Shown here one piece after another: positions 24,467 through 32,578 of a stretch of DNA of 64,000 nt (positions are counted from its first letter, which is position 1; each line of letters begins with the position of its first letter). A program made the translations under genes and the position numbers. Under the pieces are notes generated by a model that was not told the origin of the DNA, searched no databases, and was given only the letters and a program-made list of their open reading frames with translations. Source of the DNA: JBKBMT01 sp046295655 (GTDB lineage: Bacteria; Pseudomonadota; Alphaproteobacteria; Rhodobacterales; Rhodobacteraceae). The stretch spans positions 1-64,000 of the forward strand of contig JBKBMT010000004.1 in the NCBI GenBank assembly GCA_046295655.1, read 5' to 3'.

Positions 24467-24546
24467 GCGGGCCGGCCCGCAGTCAAGTCCTCAGCACGCG
24501 CTGACGCTCTGCGGGAACGGAAACCTGTACCGCGCGGCCGCGCGGT
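24467..24546. terminator. Two GC palindromes between convergent operons
   Basis: The 248-base gap between the flavin reductase and maeB (both ending here) contains GCGGGCCGGCCCGC (24467-24480) and the 18-base perfect palindrome ACCGCGCGGCCGCGCGGT (24529-24546). Neither is followed by a T-run on either strand. They could act as bidirectional hairpin terminators or RNA 3'-end protectors. No reading frame in the gap is convincing. Confidence 0.4.
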
Positions 24547-24660
24547 GCGACCTGGCTTTTCCGGTCTCGCTCCGGCTGCCCCCGCCGCACCTGCATCCTC
24601 TGGCGATGAGCGCCGATGCGCATGGGCAAGCATCGGGTCGCCGGCTGCCCGGCGCTGGTC

Positions 24661-26940
24661 TCAGCCGTATTTCGCAACCGGGGTCCCGGCCAGAGCGGCC
24701 ATGTTCAGAAGCCCGCGCGGCGTGATCGAGGGGGTGACGATATGCGCCCGGTTGCCCATTCCCATCAGGATGGGCCCGACCTCCAGCCCGCCGGCCCGCG
24801 TCTTGAGGATGTTGCGCACCGCACTCGCCGCGTCGGTGGACGAAAAGATCAGGATGTTCGCCGCACCCTCCATCCGGCCGTTCGGGAATATCCGCGCCCT
24901 CAGCTCCGGATCCAGCGCGGCATCGACAGACATCTCGCCCTCGAACTCGAAATCCGGCTCCCGTGCATGCAGCAGGTTCATGGCGGCGCGCATCCGTCGC
25001 GCGGCCTCGGTGTCAAGGTTGCCGAACTGGCTGTGACTGCACAGTGCGACCTTTGGCGTGATCCCGAAACGGCGCGCATGCCGCGCCGCGCCGACAGCGG
25101 TTTCGGCAATCTGTTCCGGACTCGGATCGGGGTTGACCTGGGTATCGGCCACGAACAGCGGACCCTCGGTCTGGATGATCAGGCTCAGCGCCCCTACCGG
25201 GTGCAGCCCGTCGCGGGCCAGCACCTCGCGGACGTAGCGCAGATGCCAGAGATACTGACCGAACGTGCCGCAGATCAGCGAATCCGCCTCGCCGCGATGG
25301 ACCATGACCGCGCCGATCGCGGTCGCGTTGGTTCGCAGCACCGCTTTTGCGATGTCCGGTGTCACCCCACGGCGTTCCATCAGCCCGTGGTATGTTTCCC
25401 AGTAGTCGCGGTAGCGGCGGTCGGATTCGGGGTTCACGATCTCGAAGTCGCGGTCGGGCCGGATCGGCAGGCCGGCCCGTTCGCAGCGCATGGCAATCAC
25501 CTCGGGCCGGCCGATCAGGATCGGTACCTCGGTTGTCTCCTCCATCACCGCGTGGGCCGCACGCAGCACGCGTTCGTCCTCGCCTTCTGCGAACACCAGG
25601 CGTCGGGCGGCGCTGCGCGCTGCATCGAAGACCGGCCGCATCAGCAGCGCCGAGCGGAACACCGAACTGTCCAGCCGTTGCTTGTAGGCGGCGATATCCG
25701 GCAGCGGGCGCGTCGCCACGCCGCTGTCCATGGCCGCGCGTGCAACCGCGCTGGCAACCACGCCCATCAGCCGCGGGTCGAAGGGTTTGGGGATCAGATA
25801 GTCGGGACCGAAGCTCAGCTGTTCGCCCTGGTAGGCCGCGGCCGCCTCGGCCGATGTCGTGGCGCGGGCCAGCTGGGCGATCCCGTCGATGCAGGCCAGC
25901 TGCATGGCATCGTTGATTTCGGTCGCGCCCACGTCCAGTGCACCGCGGAAGATGAAGGGGAAGCACAGCACGTTGTTGACCTGGTTCGGATAGTCCGAAC
26001 GCCCGGTGGCGATGATCGCCTCGGGCGCCACGGCCCGCACGTCTTCCGGCTGGATCTCGGGCGTCGGGTTGGCAAGGGCGAAGACGATGGGCCGCGGGGC
26101 CATCCGCGCCACCATCTCGGGCGACAGGACCTTCGGGCCGGAAAGGCCGAGGAAAAGGTCCGCCCCGTCGATCACGTCGGCCAGCCCGCGCGGTCCGCCC
26201 GGCTGGGCATAGGCGGCCTTCTGCGGGTTCATGTCGGCCTCGCGGCCCTCGTACACCAGTCCCTGCAGATCGCAGAGCCAGACGTTCTCGCGTCGGACCC
26301 CGAGTTTCAGCAGCATGTTCAGGCAGGCGATCCCCGCTGCGCCGCCGCCGGTGCTGACCACCTTGATGTCCTCGAACCGCTTGCCGGCGACATGCAGCGC
26401 ATTCGTGGCCGCCGCGCCGACGACAATCGCGGTGCCGTGCTGGTCGTCGTGAAAGACCGGGATCCGCATCCGCTCCCGACAGATGCGTTCGACAGTGAAG
26501 CAGTCCGGCGCCTTGATGTCCTCGAGGTTGATCGCGCCGAATGTCGGCTCCAGCGCACAGACGATCTCGGCCAGTCTCTCGGGGTCGGGTTCGTTCAGCT
26601 CGATGTCGAAACAGTCGATGTTCGCGAACTTCTTGAACAGGACCGCCTTGCCTTCCATCACCGGCTTCGACGCCAGGGCCCCGATGTTGCCAAGCCCGAG
26701 CACTGCGGTGCCGTTTGTCACGACGGCCACGAGATTGCCGCGCGCGGTGAATCGTGCGGCACTGGCCGGTTCGGCCCGGATCTCCAGACAGGCTTCTGCG
26801 ACGCCGGGCGAATAGGCGCGGCTCAGGTCGCGACCGTTGGCAAGCGGCTTGGTGGCGCGGATCTCGAGCTTCCCGGGCCTCGGGAATTCGTGGTAGTCGA
26901 GCGCCGCCTGGCGCGCGTTCTCCTGCCGGGCTTCGTCCAT
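24661..26940 (-). CDS. maeB: NADP-dependent malic enzyme MaeB with C-terminal phosphotransacetylase-like domain
   Basis: Decarboxylates malate to pyruvate, making NADPH. 759 residues, the usual hybrid length. The malic enzyme part (about 1-430) shows YSPGVAEAC, NGTAVLGLGNIG near 78-89, FHDDQHGTAIV near 163-173 and the Rossmann STGGGAAGIACLN near 196-208. Residues from about 435 to the end form the PTA_PTB domain, generally regulatory and acetyl-CoA-responsive rather than catalytic in this family. ATG follows GGAGGGACCGCG, and a 20-base AT-rich palindrome lies 18 bases upstream of the start, in the divergent region shared with cdd. Confidence 0.95.
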   Translation of the reverse strand: MDEARQENARQAALDYHEFPRPGKLEIRATKPLANGRDLSRAYSPGVAEACLEIRAEPASAARFTARGNLVAVVTNGTAVLGLGNIGALASKPVMEGKAVLFKKFANIDCFDIELNEPDPERLAEIVCALEPTFGAINLEDIKAPDCFTVERICRERMRIPVFHDDQHGTAIVVGAAATNALHVAGKRFEDIKVVSTGGGAAGIACLNMLLKLGVRRENVWLCDLQGLVYEGREADMNPQKAAYAQPGGPRGLADVIDGADLFLGLSGPKVLSPEMVARMAPRPIVFALANPTPEIQPEDVRAVAPEAIIATGRSDYPNQVNNVLCFPFIFRGALDVGATEINDAMQLACIDGIAQLARATTSAEAAAAYQGEQLSFGPDYLIPKPFDPRLMGVVASAVARAAMDSGVATRPLPDIAAYKQRLDSSVFRSALLMRPVFDAARSAARRLVFAEGEDERVLRAAHAVMEETTEVPILIGRPEVIAMRCERAGLPIRPDRDFEIVNPESDRRYRDYWETYHGLMERRGVTPDIAKAVLRTNATAIGAVMVHRGEADSLICGTFGQYLWHLRYVREVLARDGLHPVGALSLIIQTEGPLFVADTQVNPDPSPEQIAETAVGAARHARRFGITPKVALCSHSQFGNLDTEAARRMRAAMNLLHAREPDFEFEGEMSVDAALDPELRARIFPNGRMEGAANILIFSSTDAASAVRNILKTRAGGLEVGPILMGMGNRAHIVTPSITPRGLLNMAALAGTPVAKYG

Positions 26941-26958
26941 CGCGGTCCCTCCACCGTA

Positions 26959-26978
26959 TTTGTTTAATGTTAAACAAA
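26959..26978. promoter_or_regulatory. AT-rich 20-base palindrome upstream of maeB
   Basis: TTTGTTTAATGTTAAACAAA consists of two 9-base arms around TG, strikingly AT-rich within a GC-rich genome. It lies 19-38 bases before the maeB start and 101 bases before cdd. The position fits an operator over the maeB transcription start, or a shared site for both divergent genes. I cannot assign good -35/-10 boxes, nor name the regulator. The symmetry is exact and directly visible. Confidence 0.6.
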
Positions 26979-27078
26979 CTTGGATCAGACCGGTTTACGT
27001 CTTTCGGGCAAGCGGTTTCAAGCACAACTTGCAAATGTCCGGCCAAGGTCGCACAGTCGGCCCGACGCGGAGGCGGAA

Positions 27079-27471
27079 ATGGATCTTCGGCAGGCGGCTG
27101 AGCGGGTGCGTGAAAACGCCTGGGCGCCCTATTCCGGGTTCAAGGTCGGCGCGGCCTTGCGCACGGCGTCCGGTGCCGTCCACCTCGGGTGCAATGTCGA
27201 GAATGCGGCCTATCCCGAGGGCACCTGCGCCGAGGCAGGGGCCATTGCCGCCATGGTGGCGGCAGGCGAGACCCGGATCGCCGAGGTCGCGGTTGTTGCC
27301 GAGTGCCCCGAGCCGGTCCCGCCCTGCGGTGGCTGCCGGCAAAAGCTGGCCGAGTTCGGGCCGCCCGATACGCCGGTCACGCTTTGGACCACGGGGGGCA
27401 AGTCGGTGCGGACCACGATCGGCGCGCTGTTGCCTGGCGCCTTCGGGGCGGGGCACATGATCGGGCGCTGA
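27079..27471 (+). CDS. cdd: Cytidine deaminase Cdd
   Basis: Converts cytidine and deoxycytidine to uridine and deoxyuridine. The 130-residue tetrameric-type enzyme has YSGFKVGAAL near residues 19-28, the catalytic CNVENAAYPEGTCAEAGAI block (zinc Cys and proton-shuttling Glu) and the zinc-binding PCGGCRQ near 84-90. The start at 27079 is preceded by GGAGG; the frame is open upstream but homology begins here. First gene of the cdd-deoB-add-upp salvage operon. Confidence 0.96.
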   Translation: MDLRQAAERVRENAWAPYSGFKVGAALRTASGAVHLGCNVENAAYPEGTCAEAGAIAAMVAAGETRIAEVAVVAECPEPVPPCGGCRQKLAEFGPPDTPVTLWTTGGKSVRTTIGALLPGAFGAGHMIGR

Positions 27472-27472
27472 G

Positions 27473-28657
27473 GTGAGGCGGGCTTTCGTGATCGTGCTCG
27501 ATTCGGTCGGGATCGGGGGGGCGCCGGATGCGGCCGAGTTCGGGGATGCCGGCGCGAACACGCTGGGCCATGTGGCGCTTGCCGCGGCGGATCGGCCGGA
27601 AGGGCCGTTGCGGATGCCGGTCCTGGATGGCCTCGGGCTTGGCGCGGCGCTCCGGCTGGCCTCAGGGGTCGAGGCGCCGGGCCTCGGCGCCGCTCCGACG
27701 GGGTTGTGGGGGGCGGCGACCGAAGTGTCGCAGGGCAAGGACACGCCGTCCGGGCATTGGGAACTGGCGGGCGTGCCGGTGCCCTGGGAGTGGACCTATT
27801 TCCCGAACACCGATCCGGCGTTTCCGGCCGAGCTGCTGGCCCATGTCGCACAGGCTGCGGGAACGGCCGGGACGCTGTGCAACCGTCACGCTTCGGGCGT
27901 GCCGGCGATCGAGACGTGGGGCGCCGAGCATCTGCGGACCGGTTGGCCGATCTGCTATACCTCGGCCGACAGCGTGTTCCAGATCGCCGCGCACGAAGAG
28001 GGATTCGGGCTCGAGCGGTTGATCGCCCTGTGTGAGGCCGTGGCGCCGCGGCTGCATGCGATGCGCGTCGGCCGGGTCATCGCGCGGCCCTTCACAGGCA
28101 CGCCTGGCGCCTTCAGGCGAACCGGGAACCGTCGCGATTTCGCGATACCGCCACCGGCGCCGACGCTTCTTGATGTTGCCGCAGCTGCCGGGTGCGCAAC
28201 CCACGGCATCGGCAAGATCGGCGACATCTTCGCTGGCCGCGGCCTTGGCAGATCGTGGAAGGGCAGCGACGATCTTGCGCTTTCCGAACATCTCCTGACC
28301 CTCTCCGGGACAGCGGAACCCGGCTCGCTGACCTTTGCGAACTTCGTGGAGTTCGACACGCTTCATGGACATCAGCGCGATCCGCTCGGATACGCGACTG
28401 CGCTCGAATGGTTCGACACTGTCGCCGGTGCGTTCCTGACCCGCCTGCGGCCCGGCGATCTGGCGGTGTTCACCGCAGATCACGGCAACGATCCCACGTT
28501 CCGCGGGACGGATCACACCCGCGAAAGGGTTCCCTTCCTTGCCCATGGCGCGGGCACCGGCGCTGTTGGAAACATCGGCTTCGTCGATGTCGGGGCGACT
28601 GTGGCCAAATGGCTCGGGCTGCCCGTTCCCGGTCCGGGACGGAGCGTTCTGCCATGA
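27473..28657 (+). CDS. deoB: Phosphopentomutase DeoB
   Basis: Interconverts (deoxy)ribose 1-phosphate and 5-phosphate, connecting nucleoside breakdown with the pentose phosphate pathway. 394 residues of alkaline phosphatase-like fold with the metal-binding VLDSVGIGGAPDA at 8-20, the phospho-Thr region SQGKDTPSGHWELAG near 86-100 and the C-terminal FTADHGNDP and GTDHTRE blocks. GTG start (27473) one base after the cdd stop, indicating coupled translation; the next gene overlaps its stop. The window shows no purine or thymidine phosphorylase to feed it. Confidence 0.95.
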   Translation: MRRAFVIVLDSVGIGGAPDAAEFGDAGANTLGHVALAAADRPEGPLRMPVLDGLGLGAALRLASGVEAPGLGAAPTGLWGAATEVSQGKDTPSGHWELAGVPVPWEWTYFPNTDPAFPAELLAHVAQAAGTAGTLCNRHASGVPAIETWGAEHLRTGWPICYTSADSVFQIAAHEEGFGLERLIALCEAVAPRLHAMRVGRVIARPFTGTPGAFRRTGNRRDFAIPPPAPTLLDVAAAAGCATHGIGKIGDIFAGRGLGRSWKGSDDLALSEHLLTLSGTAEPGSLTFANFVEFDTLHGHQRDPLGYATALEWFDTVAGAFLTRLRPGDLAVFTADHGNDPTFRGTDHTRERVPFLAHGAGTGAVGNIGFVDVGATVAKWLGLPVPGPGRSVLP

Positions 28658-29628
28658 TGCCTAAGGTCGAACTCCATCTACATCTCGAAGGGGCCGCACC
28701 GTCGGCCTTCGTCCGGGGCCTGGCGCGCGAGAAGTCGATCGACATCGACCGGATCTTCGATGCATCGGGCAACTATGCCTTCCGTGATTTCCCCGATTTC
28801 CTGCGGGTCTACGAGGCCGCGACTTCGGTTCTGACATCGCCGGCCGACTATGCGCGTCTGACCTCCGTCGTGCTGGAGTCCTGCGCCGCAAGCGGCGTGG
28901 TCTATCTCGAGGCGTTCCTTTCACCGGACTTTTGCGGCGGCCGCGATCTCGGCGCCTGGCGGGAATACCTTGATGCGATCCGCGAGGCCGCTGCGTCCGC
29001 CGAGCCGCAGATCACCCTGCGCGGTATCGTCACCTGCATCCGTCACTTCGGCCCCGGGAAGGCGCGCGAGACGGCGCTCTGCGCGGCCGAGACGGCAGGC
29101 GATTTCGTCACCGGCTTCGGTATCGCCGGGGACGAACGCGCGGGCCGCCCGGCCGACTTCGCCTGGGCCTTCGACTGCGCCCGCGAGGCTGGCCTTGGCC
29201 TGACCGCCCATGCAGGAGAGTGGGGTGGGCCTGAAAGCGTTCGCGCCGTCCTGTCCGACCTGCGCGTGGCCCGCATCGGACACGGCGTTCGCGCGATCGA
29301 GGATCCGGCCCTTGTGGACCGGCTGGCAGAGGACGGCATCGTGCTGGAGGTATGCCCGGGGTCCAACATCGCCCTTGGCCTTTACCCTGACTGGCGGCGG
29401 CATCCGATTGCCGAGCTTGACCGGCGCGGGGTCCGGGTGACGGTCTCCACCGACGATCCGCCCTTCTTCCGCACCACGATGGAGAAGGAATTCGCGCAAC
29501 TCAACGCGGCGCACGACTGGGACGAGGGCCAGTTCGCACGGCTGAACCGCGTCGCGCTTGACGCTGCATTCTGCGACGACGATACCCGCGCCAGGATCGC
29601 GCAGCGTCTGGAGAAGCCTCATGTCTGA
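28654..29628 (+). CDS. add: Adenosine deaminase Add
   Basis: Zinc hydrolase turning adenosine to inosine. 324 residues, close to the family norm. The metal-binding VELHLHLEGA lies near residues 5-14, HAGEWGG near 187-193 (catalytic Glu and zinc His), IGHGVRAIED near 212-221 and STDDPPFF near 269-276. The ATG overlaps the deoB stop (ATGA); a second ATG follows immediately. The stop in turn overlaps upp by 8 bases. A few relatives deaminate adenine or other aminopurines, but the pattern favours adenosine. Confidence 0.94.
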   Translation: MMPKVELHLHLEGAAPSAFVRGLAREKSIDIDRIFDASGNYAFRDFPDFLRVYEAATSVLTSPADYARLTSVVLESCAASGVVYLEAFLSPDFCGGRDLGAWREYLDAIREAAASAEPQITLRGIVTCIRHFGPGKARETALCAAETAGDFVTGFGIAGDERAGRPADFAWAFDCAREAGLGLTAHAGEWGGPESVRAVLSDLRVARIGHGVRAIEDPALVDRLAEDGIVLEVCPGSNIALGLYPDWRRHPIAELDRRGVRVTVSTDDPPFFRTTMEKEFAQLNAAHDWDEGQFARLNRVALDAAFCDDDTRARIAQRLEKPHV

Positions 29629-30253
29629 ACATCTGACCGTCGTCACGCACCCGCTGGTGCAGCACAAGCTGACGATCATGCGCGACAAGGACACCTCGAC
29701 CAAGTCCTTCCGTCAGCTGCTGCGGGAGATCAGCCTGTTGCTGGCCTACGAGGTGACGCGCGACCTGCCGATGACCACGCGCCGGATCGAGACCCCGCTG
29801 TGCGAGATGGACGCGCCGATGATCGAGGGCAAGAAGCTTGCGCTGATTTCGATCCTGCGGGCCGGCAACGGGCTTCTCGACGGGATCCTGGAGCTTGTGC
29901 CGGCTGCGCGGGTCGGCTTCATCGGGCTTTACCGCGACCCCGAGACGCTGCAGCCGGTGCAGTATTACTGCAAGGTGCCCGAGCAACTCGACGAACGCAT
30001 CTCGATCGTGGTCGATCCGATGCTGGCGACCGGAAACTCCTCGGCGGCTGCGGTCGATCTGCTGAAGGCCAAGGGTGCGCGGCAGATCCGGTTCCTGTGC
30101 CTTCTTGCCGCACCCGAAGGTGTGGCGCGGATGCGGGCTGCCCATCCCGACGTCCCGATCGTCACCGCCGCGCTGGATTCGCACCTGAACGATCATGGCT
30201 ATATCGTTCCCGGGCTAGGTGATGCGGGCGACCGCATGTTTGGCACAAAATAG
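29621..30253 (+). CDS. upp: Uracil phosphoribosyltransferase Upp
   Basis: Makes UMP from uracil and PRPP. The 210-residue protein has the expected length, with HPLVQHKLTIMRDKDTSTKS near 9-28, the ILRAGNGLLDG loop near 75-85 and the PRPP-binding IVVDPMLATGNSSAAAVDLL near 130-149. Last gene of the salvage operon, overlapping add by 8 bases; the ATG at 29621 is the homologous start although the frame extends further 5'. Confidence 0.96.
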   Translation: MSEHLTVVTHPLVQHKLTIMRDKDTSTKSFRQLLREISLLLAYEVTRDLPMTTRRIETPLCEMDAPMIEGKKLALISILRAGNGLLDGILELVPAARVGFIGLYRDPETLQPVQYYCKVPEQLDERISIVVDPMLATGNSSAAAVDLLKAKGARQIRFLCLLAAPEGVARMRAAHPDVPIVTAALDSHLNDHGYIVPGLGDAGDRMFGTK

Positions 30254-30320
30254 AGGCATTCCGGGCTTTACTCGGAAACAATCCTTCGGCATTCTTTCCG
30301 AGCGCTACTTGGGGGTAGTC

Positions 30321-31388
30321 ATGCTTCGGACGATTTTGCCGGCCGCGGTCTTCGCGGTCGCCGGGTGGGTTGCGCCCGCGTTTTCCCAGGTTTCCGGCCC
30401 GGCAGAATTGCCGCCGCCCGGATTTGCCGGGCAGCAATATGTGGACAGTCGCGGTTGCGTCTTCATGCGCGCCGGCGCCGGAGGGAATACGGTGTGGGTG
30501 GCGCGGGTCGGCCGTAACCGGCAGCCGCTGTGCGGGTTCGCCCCGAGCCTGACGACCATGGCGGAAGCGCAGCGGGAACTGCGTAGCCCGGCACCGGCGC
30601 CCGCCCCCGCAGCGGGCGGCAGCGCTCCGATGGACACCGTCGCGACGACGACGGCGCCGCCACGGATCGCCGCGCCGGCAAGGACCCAGCGCAACCCGAT
30701 CCCTCCGGAACGCTATGCCGTGCCCCGGGTTGCGCCGGCGCCGGCCGCACCGCAACCGGCTGCCGCCGGGGCACCCGCCCCCCATGGCGCGACGCCGGGC
30801 TGCCCTCCGGCGGCGCCGATCGGCCATCTTTACGATCTGGTCGGCGGCGGCGCGGTTCTGGTCTGCACCCATGACGGCCGGCGCTTCACCGGGTTGCGGG
30901 TCGGCGATCAGGAACTGATCGCCCGCATCCCCCCGGCGCCCGGAACGGCCGCACCGGCACCGTCCCGGGTCGTGGATCTTCGGCACCGGAAGGCTGGGGT
31001 GCCGGCGGGATACAAGCCGGCGTGGAGCGATGACCGGCTGAACCCGCAGCGGGGCAAGGGTACGGCCGAGGGCGATGCCTCGATGCGGCAGGTCTGGACC
31101 GATACGGTGCCCCAGCGCCAGATCGCACCGGCGACGGCCCATCACCGGCAAAGCGCCGGGGGCGCGCGCTTTGTGCAGGTCGGAAGCTATGCGGTGCCGG
31201 CCAATGCCAGCCGTGCAGCGTCGCGGCTGCAGGCGATGGGTTATCCGGTGCAGATCATCCATGGCAAGGCACGCGGGAAATCCCTGCAGGTGGTTCGGGC
31301 GGGGCCCTTCGGCAGCGAGGCTCAGGCGGTTGCGGCCCTCGGCGTGGCCCGCCAGGCCGGATACAGAGACGCAATCCTGCGCCGGTGA
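30321..31388 (+). CDS. Exported SPOR-domain protein
   Basis: A 355-residue protein with a signal peptide (residues 1-20, ending in AFSQ), a region with two cysteines (RGCVF and PLCGF), a Pro/Ala-rich linker (about 88-165) and a C-terminal SPOR domain from about residue 280 (ARFVQVGSYAVPANASRAAS). SPOR domains bind denuded septal peptidoglycan glycans, so this is probably a periplasmic cell-division or envelope protein. Start at the ATG at 30321 after GGGGGT. It stands apart from upp by 67 bases and ends before a strong bidirectional hairpin. Confidence 0.85.
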   Translation: MLRTILPAAVFAVAGWVAPAFSQVSGPAELPPPGFAGQQYVDSRGCVFMRAGAGGNTVWVARVGRNRQPLCGFAPSLTTMAEAQRELRSPAPAPAPAAGGSAPMDTVATTTAPPRIAAPARTQRNPIPPERYAVPRVAPAPAAPQPAAAGAPAPHGATPGCPPAAPIGHLYDLVGGGAVLVCTHDGRRFTGLRVGDQELIARIPPAPGTAAPAPSRVVDLRHRKAGVPAGYKPAWSDDRLNPQRGKGTAEGDASMRQVWTDTVPQRQIAPATAHHRQSAGGARFVQVGSYAVPANASRAASRLQAMGYPVQIIHGKARGKSLQVVRAGPFGSEAQAVAALGVARQAGYRDAILRR

Positions 31389-31441
31389 GGCGCAGGCAGG
31401 AACAGGCAGCGGGACGGGCAAGAAACCCGGGGCAGTGAAGC

Positions 31442-31471
31442 AGGGACGTTCCGGAGCGCCGGGACGTCCCT
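31442..31471. terminator. Bidirectional hairpin terminator
   Basis: AGGGACGTTCCGG (31442-31454) and CCGGGACGTCCCT (31459-31471) pair over 13 bases with one G-T wobble around the loop AGCG. It lies between the convergent SPOR gene and the gene ending at 31493, followed on the plus strand by ATCCCTTT. The stem is the strongest in this part of the window; the T-run is weak. Confidence 0.6.
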
Positions 31472-31492
31472 ATCCCTTTCCGGCCCGGCGGC

Positions 31493-32506
31493 TCACTCGG
31501 CGCAGATGGACTGAAGGGCGATCCAGTCGTTGTCCGACATGATCGGTCGTGTCGCGCCCGGGTCGCCGTCGATCAGGGCCCGGGTCGCCGCGCCCGTGGG
31601 ATCGACCGCAAGCGCATAGGGTGTCGCGGCAAGCCCCGCCTCGGCAAAACGCCGCAGGATCGCGTCCGGGGGGAGCGGTTCGGCCGGAGCAGCAAGCAGC
31701 ATCCGGCCATAGCCGGCCACCGCCTCGGCCCCGAGACTGCCGCTGGCAAGCAGCCGCAGCGTGGCTGCGACCCCGGCCGCGCGCAGTAGCGGAACCAGCG
31801 GATCGCGCCGTTCGGCCCGCAGACGTTCGGCCAGCACGAAGCCGGCCGCGGCGTCGGGCGAATCCTGGTCCTCGATCAGGCGACGGTCGATCAGGACGAT
31901 GCGGCCGGGCAGGTGGGCAGCGCCCGGAACGCCCTGCCGCATGACACGGATTTCGCCGCCGGAGGCGCCAAGCAGTCGCTCGGTGAACCGCACCAACGCC
32001 GGACGAGCGGAGACTGCGTTGCAGGGCGCGCCGGTGGTTCGGATCACGTCGTCAAGTGCCGCGCGGCCGATCTCGACCCGCGCCGGCATCGGCACGACCG
32101 TAGCGGCATGTTCGTGAAGGGCGCCAGGAAACCACAATGCCAGCGCCCCCGCAGCGGCCAGAACGCTTCCGACCAGCAGCACGCGCCGCAGTCGGCCCGG
32201 CCGCGTCGTCGCCCGGCCTACTGCCCGGCGCACAGTCTCGATCGCCTCGATCATGGCGGGGTCTTCGAGTTCGAGCGTCTCCGCCCCCGGCTCGGACCCG
32301 GGCGCATAGACCGCAGGACGCCGGCCGGGGTTCAGCCGGACGAGCGCCGGCAGCGACCATGCGGCAAGCGGGGTCTCGGACGGTGCGTCGGACAGGGTAA
32401 GCGATGCCTCGCCCAGCGCGACCACGACCTCGCGCCGGCGCTGGTCCGGCGCAGGACGCCAGAGCCCTGTGGTTTCCAGCCGCTGATAGCGGTCGAGCGC
32501 CGTCAT
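31493..32506 (-). CDS. Conserved hypothetical single-span membrane protein
   Basis: A 337-residue protein that I do not recognise. Residues 1-100 are soluble with a predicted beta-rich part (REVVVALGEASLTLS, AAWSLPALVRLNPG), one membrane helix covers about 107-125, and the remaining 210 residues should be periplasmic, with a helical segment and repeated Leu/Ala-rich stretches. The ADALGEA-like N-terminal half suggests a ligand- or sequence-display module, the second half an LPGRIVLIDRRLIED motif reminiscent of peptidase-like membrane proteins, but the HEXXH expected for those is missing. Convergent with the SPOR gene, in the same orientation as the acyl-CoA ligase. Confidence 0.65.
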   Translation of the reverse strand: MTALDRYQRLETTGLWRPAPDQRRREVVVALGEASLTLSDAPSETPLAAWSLPALVRLNPGRRPAVYAPGSEPGAETLELEDPAMIEAIETVRRAVGRATTRPGRLRRVLLVGSVLAAAGALALWFPGALHEHAATVVPMPARVEIGRAALDDVIRTTGAPCNAVSARPALVRFTERLLGASGGEIRVMRQGVPGAAHLPGRIVLIDRRLIEDQDSPDAAAGFVLAERLRAERRDPLVPLLRAAGVAATLRLLASGSLGAEAVAGYGRMLLAAPAEPLPPDAILRRFAEAGLAATPYALAVDPTGAATRALIDGDPGATRPIMSDNDWIALQSICAE

Positions 32507-32578
32507 CCCGGCGTGCCTGCCCGTTGCCTCGTCCGGCCGGCAGGATAGACGAGGGCCGGGGCCGGCGGCAACCTGCGC

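Noticed and set aside
24661..26940. Active phosphotransacetylase in the C-terminal half of MaeB that would pair with acetate kinase
   Set aside because: In hybrid MaeB enzymes this domain is generally regulatory; the functional phosphotransacylase partner of the kinase is the fused PduL domain.
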